Program-made: the position numbers and the translations under genes
NCBI GenBank assembly: GCA_019745555.1
Contig: JAIESX010000021.1
Location: 62,001 to 126,000, forward strand
DNA length: 64,000 nucleotides
Reading direction: 5' to 3'
DNA from: Burkholderiaceae bacterium
GTDB lineage: Bacteria; Pseudomonadota; Gammaproteobacteria; Burkholderiales; Burkholderiaceae_C
Notes under the pieces: model-generated
What the model saw: only the letters and a program-made list of their open reading frames with translations
What the model was told of the DNA's origin: nothing
Database searches by the model: none
Shown: positions 45,003 to 54,264 of the stretch, piece after piece
How the letters are laid out: each line of letters starts with the position of its first letter
Position numbering within the stretch: the stretch's first letter is position 1

Positions 45003-45985
45003 GGCAGGGCCTCCACGGGCGTCACGGGAGTAGGGGGAACCAGGCGCAGGTGTACGGGCGGCGGGGCCGAGCGGGCGCGGCTGCGCTGGCGCCGCAGTTC
45101 GGTGAAGCGCAGCAGCGCGTCCACGAGTTCGTCGTCGGCGGCCAGCTCCAGCGTGTCCACGCCTGCGCGTCCCAGTGTGCGGCGCAGGGCCTCTTCGCGT
45201 TGCGCGGCCAGCTGGGCGAAGCGGGCGCGAAAGCCCTGGTCGTGCGTGTCGACCATCAACAGCTCGCCGGTCTCGGCGTCCTGCATGGGGATCAGGCCCA
45301 GGTCGGGCAGTTCCTGCTCCAGTGGGTCGTAGAGGCGCACGGCCACCACCTCGTGGCGCAGCGCCAGGCGCGCGAGCGGCTGTTCCCAGCCGTCCTCGCT
45401 GATGAAGTCGGACAGCACGAAGACGGTACTGCGGCGCTTGAGCAGGGGCGCAGCACGGTCCAGCAGATCCTGCAGGCGCGTGAGGCCCGGGGCGTCGTTG
45501 CCGTCCGGCGGGGCCGCCTGCACGCGTTGCAGCAGTTGCAGCACGTGGCGTCGCCCGCTGCCCGGCGGCAGCACGGCCTGCACGCCGCCGTTGTAGAGCA
45601 CAGCGCCCACGCGGTTGCCGTGGCGCGTGAGCAGGCGCGCGAGCACGGCCACGAAGTCGGCCAGCTGTTCGCGTTTGCTGCGCGTGCCCGAACCGAAATC
45701 CACCGAGGGGCTTAGGTCCAGCAGGAACCAGGCGCTCATCTCGCGGTCTTCGGTGTAGACGCGCACATGCGGAACCTGCAGGCGGGCGGTGACGTTCCAG
45801 TCGATGTGGCGCACGTCGTCGTGCAGCTGGTATTCCCGCAGGTCGGCCAGGTCCAGGCCGGTACCGCGCAGCAGGGTGCGGTAGTCGCCCTGCAGCAGGC
45901 CGTCGAGCCGGCGCAGCACCGTCCACTCGAGCCGGCGCAGGGCCTGCTCGGCGTTCTCGCGTGGCGCGGTGGTCGCCGGCTTCAT
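44999..45985 (-). CDS. DUF58-domain protein
   Basis: 328 aa. The DUF58 core signature DIRHIDWNVTARLQVPHVRVYTEDREM is present at about 58-84, followed by a VWA-like fold (LLDLSPSVDFGSG). No membrane helices, so cytosolic or peripheral. DUF58 proteins almost always accompany MoxR ATPases and VWA proteins, as here. The ATG is one base downstream of the moxR stop, and its own stop overlaps the VWA gene start. Confidence 0.9.
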   Translation of the reverse strand: MKPATTAPRENAEQALRRLEWTVLRRLDGLLQGDYRTLLRGTGLDLADLREYQLHDDVRHIDWNVTARLQVPHVRVYTEDREMSAWFLLDLSPSVDFGSGTRSKREQLADFVAVLARLLTRHGNRVGAVLYNGGVQAVLPPGSGRRHVLQLLQRVQAAPPDGNDAPGLTRLQDLLDRAAPLLKRRSTVFVLSDFISEDGWEQPLARLALRHEVVAVRLYDPLEQELPDLGLIPMQDAETGELLMVDTHDQGFRARFAQLAAQREEALRRTLGRAGVDTLELAADDELVDALLRFTELRRQRSRARSAPPPVHLRLVPPTPVTPVEALP

Positions 45986-45986
45986 C

Positions 45987-46988
45987 TCAGGCGGCTTTCG
46001 GTTCGTGCTCCAGCACCTTGGCGGGCAGGGGCACGTGGGCCATGAACTTGTCGATCAGCGCATCGGCCGTGAGTCCCTCCGACAGGGCCTCGTAGGACAG
46101 CACCAGACGGTGGCGCAGCACGTCGTGCACCAGGTCACCCACGTCTTCGGGCAGGGCATAGCTGCGCCCGCGCAGCAGGGCCAGGGCGCGCGCGCCTTCG
46201 ATCAGGCTGATGGTGGCGCGCGGGCTGGCGCCGTAGCTCAGCAGGCGCGCCAGATCCTTGAGGCCGGCGCGCGCAGGCTCACGCGTGGCGGCGACCAGCT
46301 TGACGGCGTACTGCACCAGGGCCGGGTCCACATAGACCTCGCGGCAGAGCCGCTGCAGGCCGGCGAGCTGGTCTGTGGTGGCGACCGCAGCGACCGTCTG
46401 GGCGGCGCCCGTGACACGCTGCACGATGACGAACTCTTCCTCTTCGGTGGGATAGTCCACCAGCACCTTGAACATGAAGCGGTCCACCTGGGCCTCGGGC
46501 AGGGGGTAGGTGCCCTCGGTCTCGATGGGGTTCTGCGTGGCCATGACGACGAAGGGCTCGGGCACGCGGTGGCTGGTGCCGGCGATGGTCACCTGCCGCT
46601 CCTGCATCACCTCCAGCAGTGCGCTCTGCACCTTGGCCGGGGCGCGGTTGATCTCGTCGGCCAGCAGCAGATTGGCGAAGACCGGGCCGAGCGCGGTGCT
46701 GAATTCGCCGCTCTTCTGGTTGTAGATGCGTGTGCCCACGAGGTCGGCCGGTACCAGGTCGGGCGTGAACTGGATGCGGCGGAACTGCCCCTGCACCACC
46801 TGGGCCAGGGTCTTGACAGTCAGCGTCTTGGCCAGACCGGGCACGCCTTCGACCAGCAGATGGCCCTGGGCCAGCAGGGCGACCATGACGCGTTCCAGGA
46901 AGCGGTCCTGGCCGACGACCACGCGCTTGACCTCGTAGAGGATCTGTTCCATCAGGCGGGCCGTGTCGGCGGGGGAGGTGTTGCTCAT
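45987..46988 (-). CDS. MoxR-family AAA+ ATPase
   Basis: 333 aa. Walker A is GVPGLAKT (about 44-51), Walker B LLADEINRAPAKVQSALLEVMQE (about 105-127), sensor and arginine-finger regions follow (ATQNPIETEGTYPLPEAQVDRF), and a C-terminal AAA lid domain ends the protein. MoxR ATPases act as chaperones for cofactor insertion or complex assembly. It starts the three-gene moxR-DUF58-VWA set, 12 bases after the protease gene. Confidence 0.94.
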   Translation of the reverse strand: MSNTSPADTARLMEQILYEVKRVVVGQDRFLERVMVALLAQGHLLVEGVPGLAKTLTVKTLAQVVQGQFRRIQFTPDLVPADLVGTRIYNQKSGEFSTALGPVFANLLLADEINRAPAKVQSALLEVMQERQVTIAGTSHRVPEPFVVMATQNPIETEGTYPLPEAQVDRFMFKVLVDYPTEEEEFVIVQRVTGAAQTVAAVATTDQLAGLQRLCREVYVDPALVQYAVKLVAATREPARAGLKDLARLLSYGASPRATISLIEGARALALLRGRSYALPEDVGDLVHDVLRHRLVLSYEALSEGLTADALIDKFMAHVPLPAKVLEHEPKAA

Positions 46989-47000
46989 GCGGTAGTCCTT

Positions 47001-47903
47001 TCAGAAGGGATGCATGCCCACGGCCGAAGCCGCGTTCTCGATGGGCACGGCAAAGCCGATGCCGACAAAGGTGCGCTGTTCGTTGGGGTTGAGGATGGCC
47101 GTGACGATGCCCACCACCTCGCCGTCCAGGGTGACCAGAGGGCCGCCCGAGTTGCCGGGGTTGGCCGCGGCGTCGAACTGGATCAGGTTGCCGATCTGCT
47201 GCCTGCCCTCGGGCGAGCGGAAACTGCGCTTGAGCCCGGAGACCACGCCGCTGGAGACCGAGGGCCCGATGCCGAAGGGAAAGCCCACGGCCACCACGCC
47301 GTCGCCGGGCTGCAGCTCGGCCGTGGAGCGCATGGTCGCGGCCTTGAGGTCGTCGGGCAGCTTTTGCGCCTGCAGCACGGCCAGGTCGTTGTGGATCTGG
47401 CCGCCCGTCATGACCGCTGGTGATTGCGTGCCGTCATGGAAGGTGACCTCGATGCGGTTGGCACCGGCCACCACATGCAGATTGGTGAGGATGATGCCGG
47501 AATCGACGATCACCACGCCCGTGCCCAGGCCATGCTCCTTCTCTTCCCCGTCCTGGTCGGTGACGAAGCCGTTCACGCGCACCACCGAGGGCGCCACGAT
47601 GGCCGCGGCGCGGGCCGCGGGCGATGGCAGCACCGCCGTCTCCAGGGTCTTGAGCACCGCCGCATCGATGTCTTTCTGTGTCAGCTGGCGTTGCTGTACC
47701 GCAGGCCAGAATGCCTGGGCCAGCAGGACCAGCAGGGTGGCCAGGGCCAGCCAGCGCCAGTGGCGCTCCTGCCAGTGCGGCAGGCGTGCGTGCCAGACGT
47801 GGCGGGGAGCTTCGGGAGGGACGGGGGGCGTTTCGGGCAAGACCGCGTCCGGCGCGGCGGCGGGGTCACGCGGCGAACGGCTGTACAGGGCAGGCTGACG
47901 CAT
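47001..47903 (-). CDS. Membrane-anchored trypsin-like protease (HtrA/DegS type, no PDZ)
   Basis: 300 aa from the ATG at 47903. A cytosolic Pro-rich N-terminus, one membrane helix (about 49-66) and a periplasmic trypsin-fold domain (98-295). The catalytic triad is H143 (LTNLHVV), D173 (HNDLAVL) and S252 (NPGNSGGPL). No PDZ domain follows, so unlike DegS or DegP it lacks that regulator. Genome position just upstream of moxR suggests a role in the same envelope process. Confidence 0.9.
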   Translation of the reverse strand: MRQPALYSRSPRDPAAAPDAVLPETPPVPPEAPRHVWHARLPHWQERHWRWLALATLLVLLAQAFWPAVQQRQLTQKDIDAAVLKTLETAVLPSPAARAAAIVAPSVVRVNGFVTDQDGEEKEHGLGTGVVIVDSGIILTNLHVVAGANRIEVTFHDGTQSPAVMTGGQIHNDLAVLQAQKLPDDLKAATMRSTAELQPGDGVVAVGFPFGIGPSVSSGVVSGLKRSFRSPEGRQQIGNLIQFDAAANPGNSGGPLVTLDGEVVGIVTAILNPNEQRTFVGIGFAVPIENAASAVGMHPF

Positions 47904-48008
47904 GCGTACCCCCGGGTTGGGGCCGCCGGTATGGCGGCGTGGGAATGACGGTAGCACGGCTGGCCATTTTTTGCATGCGCACCGGCCCTGTCCGGTCACG
48001 GTTTGCGG

Positions 48009-48014
48009 CATGAT
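48009..48014 (+). promoter_or_regulatory. -10 element of a probable leaderless tatD-family promoter
   Basis: CATGAT ends eight bases before the ATG at 48022. A start there would make the mRNA leaderless or leave one extra base. Confidence 0.35.
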
Positions 48015-48021
48015 CGGCGCC

Positions 48022-48894
48022 ATGCCCCTGACTGGATGGATCGACACCCATTGCCACCTGGACGCGCCCGAGTTCGCAGCCGACGTGGCGGCCGTGCGCG
48101 AGCGTGCACGCGAGCGCGGGGTGGTGCACTGTGTGCTGCCGGCTGTGCAGGTGCGGGACTTCGAACGTGTGCAAGCACTGGCCCACCAGTTCGGCGACAG
48201 CTATGCCCTGGGCATCCATCCGCTCTATGTCCAGGACGCGGCGGACGAGGATCTGGCCCGGCTGGATGCAGCCCTGGCGCAGAATCGCGACGACCCGCAC
48301 CTCGCGGCCGTGGGCGAGATCGGGCTGGACTACTTCGTGCCCGCGCTGTGCGAGGAGCCCTTGCGGGCGCGGCAGGAACACTTCTACCTGGCGCAGCTCA
48401 AGATCGCGCGCAAACATGGCCTCCCGGTGATCCTGCATGTGCGGCGTTCGGCCGACATGCTGCTCAAGGGCCTGCGCGCGGTCGCGAACGGGGCGGCGCC
48501 CGGGACGGGCGCGGGCGGCCACCGCTGGAGCGGCATCGCCCACGCTTTCAACGGCAGCCTGCAGCAGGCGCAGGCCTTCATCGACCTGGGGTTCAAACTC
48601 GGCTTCGGCGGCGCGCTGAGCTACGAACGCGCCAGCAATTTGCGCCGCTTGGCCACCGAGCTGCCGCTCGAGGCCATCGTCCTGGAGACGGATGCACCCG
48701 ACATGCCACCGCACTGGCTCTACGCCACGGCCGAGGAACGTGTGCGGGGCGTGCCGCAGGGGCGCAACGAGCCGGGCGAACTGCCGCGGATCGCGCAGGT
48801 GCTGGCGGAGTTGCGGGGTGTGGCGATGGAGCATCTGCAGGCGCAGACGCGGACCAATCTGCAATCGGTCTTGCCGCGCTGTGCTCGGGCATGA
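48022..48894 (+). CDS. TatD-family metal-dependent hydrolase
   Basis: 290 aa from the ATG at 48022 (MPLTGWIDTHCHLD); an ATG 12 bases upstream is also possible. Metal-site motifs of the TIM barrel are DTHCHLD, GEIGLDYF, VILHVRR, HAFNGS and LETDAPDM. TatD proteins are Mg-dependent 3'-5' nucleases active on DNA and RNA. Its stop codon overlaps the ATG of the glycosylase gene, so the two are cotranscribed. Confidence 0.93.
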   Translation: MPLTGWIDTHCHLDAPEFAADVAAVRERARERGVVHCVLPAVQVRDFERVQALAHQFGDSYALGIHPLYVQDAADEDLARLDAALAQNRDDPHLAAVGEIGLDYFVPALCEEPLRARQEHFYLAQLKIARKHGLPVILHVRRSADMLLKGLRAVANGAAPGTGAGGHRWSGIAHAFNGSLQQAQAFIDLGFKLGFGGALSYERASNLRRLATELPLEAIVLETDAPDMPPHWLYATAEERVRGVPQGRNEPGELPRIAQVLAELRGVAMEHLQAQTRTNLQSVLPRCARA

Positions 48895-49418
48895 AGAGGA
48901 TTCGCCTGCAGGGCTTGCCGCCGGTCGTGGGCCCCAGCACGCGTCTGCTCGTGCTGGGCAGCTTTCCCGGCGTGGCCTCACTCCAGGCGCAGCAGTACTA
49001 CGGCCATCCACAGAACCATTTCTGGAAGATCCTGCAGGCCCTCTGGCCTGACGATCCGCTGCCGGCGCGCGAGCACTACGCCGAGCGTTGTGTCTGGGTG
49101 CTGGAGCACGGCCTGGGCATCTGGGATGTGTATGCAAGCTGCGAGCGCGAGGGCAGCCTCGACAGTGCGATCCGCAATCCGGTGGTCAACGACTTCGCGG
49201 CCTTGCGGGCACGCTGTCCGCACTTGCGGCTGATTGCGCACAACGGCGGCGAGAGCTTCCGGCATGCCAAGGCCGTGCGCGCCGCTCTGGATGTGGAGCA
49301 TTTCCCGCTGGTGCAGCTGCCATCCACGAGCCCGGCCAACGCCAGCTGGAGCTTCGAGCGCAAGCTCGCGGCCTGGCGCGAGGCGGCGGCGCAGGCGGGG
49401 ATAATCAGCGGATCTTGA
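48891..49418 (+). CDS. Family 6 uracil-DNA glycosylase superfamily (hypoxanthine-DNA glycosylase-like)
   Basis: 175 aa. The motif LGSFPGVASLQAQQYYGHPQNHFW (in parts, about 22-45) is the family 6 (deoxyinosine glycosylase) active site, and the C-terminal LPSTSPAN segment is the second glycosylase motif (position about 143-150). It probably removes hypoxanthine, the product of adenine deamination, from DNA. The ATG overlaps the tatD-family stop. Confidence 0.87.
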   Translation: MKRIRLQGLPPVVGPSTRLLVLGSFPGVASLQAQQYYGHPQNHFWKILQALWPDDPLPAREHYAERCVWVLEHGLGIWDVYASCEREGSLDSAIRNPVVNDFAALRARCPHLRLIAHNGGESFRHAKAVRAALDVEHFPLVQLPSTSPANASWSFERKLAAWREAAAQAGIISGS

Positions 49419-50173
49419 GCAAACGACCGCTGCCCCTGCCCGAAGTCCAGTTCTCCGACGAGGGCCCCATTCGCCACCTGCACCTCGATTCGATCTGGAT
49501 CCAGGGCTCCATGGACACGCGGGACCCGACGCGCCTGGTGCACGAGTACATCGAGCGCATGATGGCCTGGGCCCTGTTCGTCGAACCCGACACGGTGACG
49601 AGACGCCAGGCCCTGCAGCTGGGCCTGGGGGCCGGCTCGCTGACCAAGTTCTGTGCCAAGGTGCTGCGCATGAAGACCACGGCCATCGAGCTCAACCCGG
49701 GGGTGCTGCACGCCTGCCGCGGCTGGTTCAAGCTGCCGGCGGATACGGCGAAGATGCAGGTCATCCTGGCCGACGCGGCCGAGGAAATCCGCAAGTCGCG
49801 GTGGTTCGGCACGGTGGACGCGCTGCAGGTCGACCTGTACGACCGCGACGCCGCTGCGCCCGTGCTCGACAGCCCCGAGTTCTATGCCGACTGCCGCCGG
49901 CTGCTGACCGACGAGGGTTCCATGACGGTCAACCTCTTCGGCCGTTCCTCCAGCTTCGACCGCAGCGTGGACCGTATTGCCGCCGCCTTCGGCCGCGAGG
50001 CGATCTGGGCCTTCAAGGCGACGCGTGAAGGCAACACCGTGGTGCTGGCGCAGCGCACGGTGCAGCGTCCGGCACGCGCCGTGCTTGCCGAGCGCGCGGA
50101 AATCATCCAGACTCGCTGGGGTCTGCCCGCGCCCAAGTGGTTGCGCGGCTTCAAACCGATCGCCGATCTGTAA
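49415..50173 (+). CDS. Spermidine-synthase-like methyltransferase-fold protein
   Basis: 252 aa if translation begins at the TTG (49415), whose last two bases open the TGA of the glycosylase gene. The best ATG would start at residue 34 and cut conserved sequence. The SAM/decarboxylated-SAM-binding loop LQLGLGAGSLTKFC is at about 67-80, then AIELNPGVLHACR and VDLYDRDAAAPVLDSPEFYADCRRLL follow the spermidine synthase (SpeE-like) fold. Key aminopropyl-transferase residues are not clear, so the reaction is open. A GATAAT -10 lies at 49400-49405, close to the TTG. Confidence 0.75.
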   Translation: MSKRPLPLPEVQFSDEGPIRHLHLDSIWIQGSMDTRDPTRLVHEYIERMMAWALFVEPDTVTRRQALQLGLGAGSLTKFCAKVLRMKTTAIELNPGVLHACRGWFKLPADTAKMQVILADAAEEIRKSRWFGTVDALQVDLYDRDAAAPVLDSPEFYADCRRLLTDEGSMTVNLFGRSSSFDRSVDRIAAAFGREAIWAFKATREGNTVVLAQRTVQRPARAVLAERAEIIQTRWGLPAPKWLRGFKPIADL

Positions 50174-50185
50174 CTCTTTCCCTCC

Positions 50186-51976
50186 ATGAGCGCCCAGCTG
50201 AAACCCCGCAGCCTGTCCAAGTCCGAGCACGTGGGGCAGCTGAGCTGGCGCCTGCTCGTCGAATGGATGCAGGCCGATGGCGTGATCAGTGAGGAGGAAG
50301 CGCAGCGGACCATCGCCCGCTGCGCCCAGGCCGAGAGTGCCCAGCATCCGCTGCTGCGCCTGGCCAATGTCTCGATGCGGCGTGCCAGCGACAACAAGGC
50401 GCTCGACGTGGAGCTGCTGACCCAGTGGCTGGCCGGCCGCGCCGGGCTGGACTATCTGCGCATCGATCCGCTCAAGGTCGACGTGGGCAAGGTGGCCGAC
50501 ACCATGAGTGCCGCCTATGCCGAGCGCCACAAGGTACTGCCGGTGCAGGTGCTGCCGCATGAAGTGGTGGTGGCGACAGCCGAGCCCTACATCAGCGACT
50601 GGGTGGCCGAGGTCGAGCGCCAGACCCGGCGCAGCGTGCGTCGCGTGGTCGCCAGCCCGGGTGAGATCCACCGCTACACCGCCGAGTTCTTTGCCCTGGC
50701 CAAGTCGGTGCGCTCGGCGATGAAGGCGGGCGGCAACTCCGGCGGCGCGAGCTTCGAGCAGCTGGTGGAGCTGGGTAAGAGCAACAAGCAGCTCGACGCC
50801 AACGACCAGAGCGTGGTGCAGGTGGTGGACTGGCTCTGGCAGTACGCCTTCGACCAGCGCGCCAGCGACATCCACCTGGAGCCCCGGCGCGAGCAGGGCG
50901 TGATCCGTTTCCGTATCGACGGTGTGCTGCACCCGGTCTACCAGATGCCCATGGGCGTGCTCAATGCCATGACGGCACGCATCAAGCTGCTGGGCCGCAT
51001 GGACGTGATCGAGAAGCGCCGCCCGCAGGACGGCCGCATCAAGACGCGCAACCCCTCGGGCGACGAGGTGGAAATGCGTATCTCCACCCTGCCCACGGCC
51101 TTCGGCGAGAAGATGGTGATGCGTATCTTCGACCCGGACAACGCGGTCAAGAGCTTGGACGAGCTGGGTTTCCCGCCGCACGACGCGGTGCGCTGGGAGC
51201 AGCTGGTCAAGCGTCCGCACGGCATCATCCTCGTGACCGGGCCCACGGGTTCGGGCAAGACCACCACGCTGTACTCCACGCTCAAGCGCGTGGCGACGGA
51301 AGAGGTCAACGTCAGCACGGTGGAGGACCCGATCGAGATGATCGAGCCGGCCTTCAACCAGACCCAGGTGCAGCCGCAGCTGGACTTCAACTTTGCCCAG
51401 GGCCTGCGCGCGCTGATGCGCCAGGACCCGGACATCATCATGGTCGGCGAGATCCGCGACCTGGAAACCGCCGAGATGGCGGTGCAGGCCGCGCTGACCG
51501 GGCACCTGGTCTTCTCCACCCTGCACACCAACGACGCGCCTTCGGCCATCACGCGCCTGATGGAGCTCGGCGTGCCGCCCTATCTGCTCAACGCCACCGT
51601 GCTGGGCGTGCTGGCCCAGCGCCTGGTGCGTACCCTGTGCAAGCAGTGCAAGGTGCGTGACGAGGCCGCCACCAAGGAGCAGCTGGCCGAGGTGGTCAAG
51701 CCCTGGAACATCAGCGGCGGCTACAAGCCCTACAAGCCCGTAGGTTGCGTGGACTGCCGCATGACGGGCTTCGCGGGCCGCATGGGCCTGTACGAACTGC
51801 TGGTCATCACCGAGGCCTTCAAGGAAAAGGTCAGTCGCGAACCCAATATCGATGCGCTCAAGCGTCAGGCCATCGCCGACGGCATGCGCCCACTGCGTCT
51901 GGCCGGTGCGCTGCGCGTGGCCGAAGGGCACACCGTCATCGACGAGGTGCTGGGTGCCACGCCGCCCTTGAGCTGA
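50186..51976 (+). CDS. GspE/PilB-family secretion/pilus ATPase
   Basis: 596 aa. An N-terminal MshEN-like domain (about 25-150), then the catalytic half with Walker A GPTGSGKTTT (about 352-361), Asp box and His box (IIMVGEIRDLETAEMAVQAALTGH), and a C-terminal zinc-binding Cys4 motif (CKQC about 489-492, CVDC about 519-522). This ATPase polymerises type IV pili or drives type II secretion. No other gsp or pil genes lie in the window, so its system cannot be assigned. It starts 12 bases after the spermidine-synthase-like gene. Confidence 0.93.
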   Translation: MSAQLKPRSLSKSEHVGQLSWRLLVEWMQADGVISEEEAQRTIARCAQAESAQHPLLRLANVSMRRASDNKALDVELLTQWLAGRAGLDYLRIDPLKVDVGKVADTMSAAYAERHKVLPVQVLPHEVVVATAEPYISDWVAEVERQTRRSVRRVVASPGEIHRYTAEFFALAKSVRSAMKAGGNSGGASFEQLVELGKSNKQLDANDQSVVQVVDWLWQYAFDQRASDIHLEPRREQGVIRFRIDGVLHPVYQMPMGVLNAMTARIKLLGRMDVIEKRRPQDGRIKTRNPSGDEVEMRISTLPTAFGEKMVMRIFDPDNAVKSLDELGFPPHDAVRWEQLVKRPHGIILVTGPTGSGKTTTLYSTLKRVATEEVNVSTVEDPIEMIEPAFNQTQVQPQLDFNFAQGLRALMRQDPDIIMVGEIRDLETAEMAVQAALTGHLVFSTLHTNDAPSAITRLMELGVPPYLLNATVLGVLAQRLVRTLCKQCKVRDEAATKEQLAEVVKPWNISGGYKPYKPVGCVDCRMTGFAGRMGLYELLVITEAFKEKVSREPNIDALKRQAIADGMRPLRLAGALRVAEGHTVIDEVLGATPPLS

Positions 51977-52172
51977 GTGCCTGTTGGCCATCGCCTGACC
52001 GCTGGCTGACCGTCATGCACCGTGACGGTTCACGAGCGCAGCGACCTAGGGAAATCCCTGATTTCCTCTCTGAGGTTCACTCGCAGGGTAGGTGTAATCC
52101 ACATCCGGAATCTCAGTTATTCCGGGGCAGAATCCCGGGTGTTTCAGACCCCGGGTCTGCAGGAGACTGTTT
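51977..52172 (+). promoter_or_regulatory. Promoter/leader region of the tct operon
   Basis: 196-base gap. TGTAAT at about 52091-52096 is a possible -10. A hairpin CCCGGG-N10-CCCGGG (about 52136-52157) lies in the leader and AGGAGAC just before the GTG is the ribosome site. No operator motif is recognised. Confidence 0.45.
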
Positions 52173-52664
52173 GTGAAATTCATCAAGAGCCAGAAAGATT
52201 TTTACTCCGGGTTGATGTTCAGTGTCGTGGGCGTCGCCTTCGCCGTGGGCGCCACCAACTACAACATCGGTACCGGCGCGCGCATGGGCCCGGGCTACTT
52301 TCCGTTGATGTTGGGCATCCTGCTCGCCTTCCTGGGCGCGCTGATCATGGTCCAGGGCATCCGCTCGAAGTCCGAGACCGGCGACAAGCTGGGCTCCGTG
52401 GCCTGGAAGCCGCTGTGCTTCATCATCGGTGCCAACGTGCTGTTCGGCATCCTGCTCGGTGGCCTGCCCAAGATTGGCCTTCCTTCGATGGGTCTGATCG
52501 CCGCGATCTACGGCCTGACCCTCGTGGCCAGTCTGGCGAGCGACAAGTTCAAGATCGTGGAAGTGCTGATCCTGGCCACGGTGCTGGCGGCCATCAGCTA
52601 CGGCGCTTTTGTCAAGATGCTCAACCTGCAGTTCCCGGTGTGGCCTGCTTTCATCACCGGCTGA
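52173..52664 (+). CDS. tctB: Tripartite tricarboxylate transporter small membrane subunit (TctB)
   Basis: 163 aa with a GTG start preceded by GCAGGAGAC. Four membrane helices (about 10-30, 38-60, 80-110 and 120-160). The GTGARMGPGYFPLMLGILLAFLGALI segment is the TctB hallmark. It works with the large subunit TctA and a periplasmic Bug receptor to import carboxylates using the ion gradient. tctA starts 13 bases later. Confidence 0.94.
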   Translation: MKFIKSQKDFYSGLMFSVVGVAFAVGATNYNIGTGARMGPGYFPLMLGILLAFLGALIMVQGIRSKSETGDKLGSVAWKPLCFIIGANVLFGILLGGLPKIGLPSMGLIAAIYGLTLVASLASDKFKIVEVLILATVLAAISYGAFVKMLNLQFPVWPAFITG

Positions 52665-52677
52665 GGAATAGAACAAT

Positions 52678-54189
52678 ATGGACCTCTTTGACAACCTTGC
52701 GCTGGGTTTCGGCGTCGCGTTCACTTTCCAGAACCTGATCTACTGCTTTATTGGCGTCGTGCTGGGTACGCTGATCGGCGTGCTGCCGGGCGTGGGCCCT
52801 GTGGCCACCATCGCCATGCTGCTGCCGGCCACCTATGCGCTGCCGCCTGTGGCTGCGCTCATCATGCTGGCCGGTATCTATTACGGCGCGCAGTACGGCG
52901 GCTCCACCACCGCGATTCTCGTGAACCTGCCGGGCGAATCCGCGTCGGTGGTGACCGTGATCGACGGCTACCAGATGGCCCGCAAGGGCCGCGCCGGCCC
53001 CGCGCTGGCGGCTGCCGGCATGGGCTCCTTCTTTGCCGGTTGCGTGGGCACGCTGATCCTGGCGGCCTTTGCCGCACCGCTGACGGAGGTGGCCTTCAAG
53101 TTCGGCCCGGCCGAATACTTCTCGCTCATGGTGCTGGGCCTGATCGGCGCCGTGGTGCTGGCCTCGGGTTCGCTGCTGAAAGCCATCGCGATGATCGTGC
53201 TGGGTCTGCTGCTGGGTCTGATCGGCACCGACGTGAACTCGGGTGTCGCACGCTACTCCTTCGACATTCCCGAGCTGACCGACGGTATCGGCTTCATCGT
53301 GATCGCCATGGGCGTGTTCGGCTACGGCGAGATCATCCAGAACCTCTCGCACCCTGAGGACAAGCGCGAAGTCTTCACCGGCAAGGTGACGCACATCTAC
53401 CCCTCGATGGAGGACTTCAAGCGCATGGTGCCGGCAGTGCTGCGGGGCACGGCCCTGGGCTCGACCCTGGGCATCCTGCCCGGCGGCGGCGCATTGCTGT
53501 CGTCCTTCGCGGCCTACACGCTGGAGAAGAAGACCAAACTCAAGGCAGGTGAGGTGCCTTTCGGCCAGGGCAACATCCGCGGCGTGGCCGCGCCCGAGTC
53601 GGCCAACAACGCCGGTTCCCAGACCTCCTTCATCCCGCTACTCACGCTGGGCATTCCGCCCAACCCCGTGATGGCGCTGATGGTCGGTGCCATGACCATC
53701 CACAACATCCAGCCCGGCCCGCAGGTGATGACCAGCAATCCCGAGCTGTTCTGGGGCCTGATCGCGTCCATGTGGCTGGGTAACCTGATGCTGGTCGTCC
53801 TGAATCTGCCGCTGATCGGTATCTGGATCAAGCTGCTGACCGTGCCCTACCGCTGGCTGTTCCCGGCCATCGTGCTGTTCTGCGCCGTCGGCGTGTACTC
53901 CACGAACAACAACACCTGGGACATCTGGATGGTCGCCATCTTCGGCATCATCGGCTACGGCTTCATCAAGCTGGGCGTGGAGCCGGCTCCCTTGCTGCTG
54001 GGCTTCATCCTGGGGCCGATGATGGAAGAGAACCTGCGCCGTGCCCTGCTGCTGTCACGTGGCGACTGGAGCGTGCTGGTCACGCGTCCCCTGTCGGCGG
54101 TTCTGCTCGCCATGGCCCTGCTGCTGCTGATCATCGTGATGCTGCCCTCCGTGAAGTCCAAACGCGAAGAGGCCTTCGTCGAAGAGTAA
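52678..54189 (+). CDS. tctA: Tripartite tricarboxylate transporter large membrane subunit (TctA)
   Basis: 503 aa, full length, about twelve membrane helices. TctA signature segments are GVLPGVGPVATIAMLLP (about 36-52), YYGAQYGGSTTAILVNLPGE, AAFAAPLTEVAFKFGPAEYFSLM, the second LGILPGGGALLSSF (about 264-277) and ESANNAGSQTSFIPLLTLGIP. The two GxxPGxG-type loops are its pseudo-symmetric substrate sites. The ATG is preceded by GAGGAATAG. Confidence 0.96.
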   Translation: MDLFDNLALGFGVAFTFQNLIYCFIGVVLGTLIGVLPGVGPVATIAMLLPATYALPPVAALIMLAGIYYGAQYGGSTTAILVNLPGESASVVTVIDGYQMARKGRAGPALAAAGMGSFFAGCVGTLILAAFAAPLTEVAFKFGPAEYFSLMVLGLIGAVVLASGSLLKAIAMIVLGLLLGLIGTDVNSGVARYSFDIPELTDGIGFIVIAMGVFGYGEIIQNLSHPEDKREVFTGKVTHIYPSMEDFKRMVPAVLRGTALGSTLGILPGGGALLSSFAAYTLEKKTKLKAGEVPFGQGNIRGVAAPESANNAGSQTSFIPLLTLGIPPNPVMALMVGAMTIHNIQPGPQVMTSNPELFWGLIASMWLGNLMLVVLNLPLIGIWIKLLTVPYRWLFPAIVLFCAVGVYSTNNNTWDIWMVAIFGIIGYGFIKLGVEPAPLLLGFILGPMMEENLRRALLLSRGDWSVLVTRPLSAVLLAMALLLLIIVMLPSVKSKREEAFVEE

Positions 54190-54219
54190 GCGCCGCTGCT
54201 GGCCTTTGGCTAAACTGGG

Positions 54220-54239
54220 ACGGCACCTGCGGGTGCCGT
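54220..54239 (+). promoter_or_regulatory. Hairpin between tctA and the receptor gene
   Basis: ACGGCACC-TGCG-GGTGCCGT, a perfect 8-base-pair stem followed by TTCC. It could be a weak terminator or a 3'-protecting stem that lets the downstream receptor be expressed at a different level. TAAACT at 54211-54216 also fits a -10, in which case most of the hairpin would lie in the leader of the receptor mRNA. Confidence 0.55.
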
Positions 54240-54264
54240 TTCCGCTCTGGTACCGGGAGTTCCC

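Noticed and set aside
50186-51976. Type II secretion or type IV pilus locus
   Set aside because: Only the ATPase is present; no other pil or gsp gene lies in the window.
49076-51991. Very long open frame on the minus strand (971 codons) opposite the glycosylase, spermidine-synthase-like and PilB/GspE genes
   Set aside because: Its translation is Leu/Gly/His/Arg-rich with no domain, and it lies opposite well-supported genes. It is an antisense shadow of high-GC codon use.
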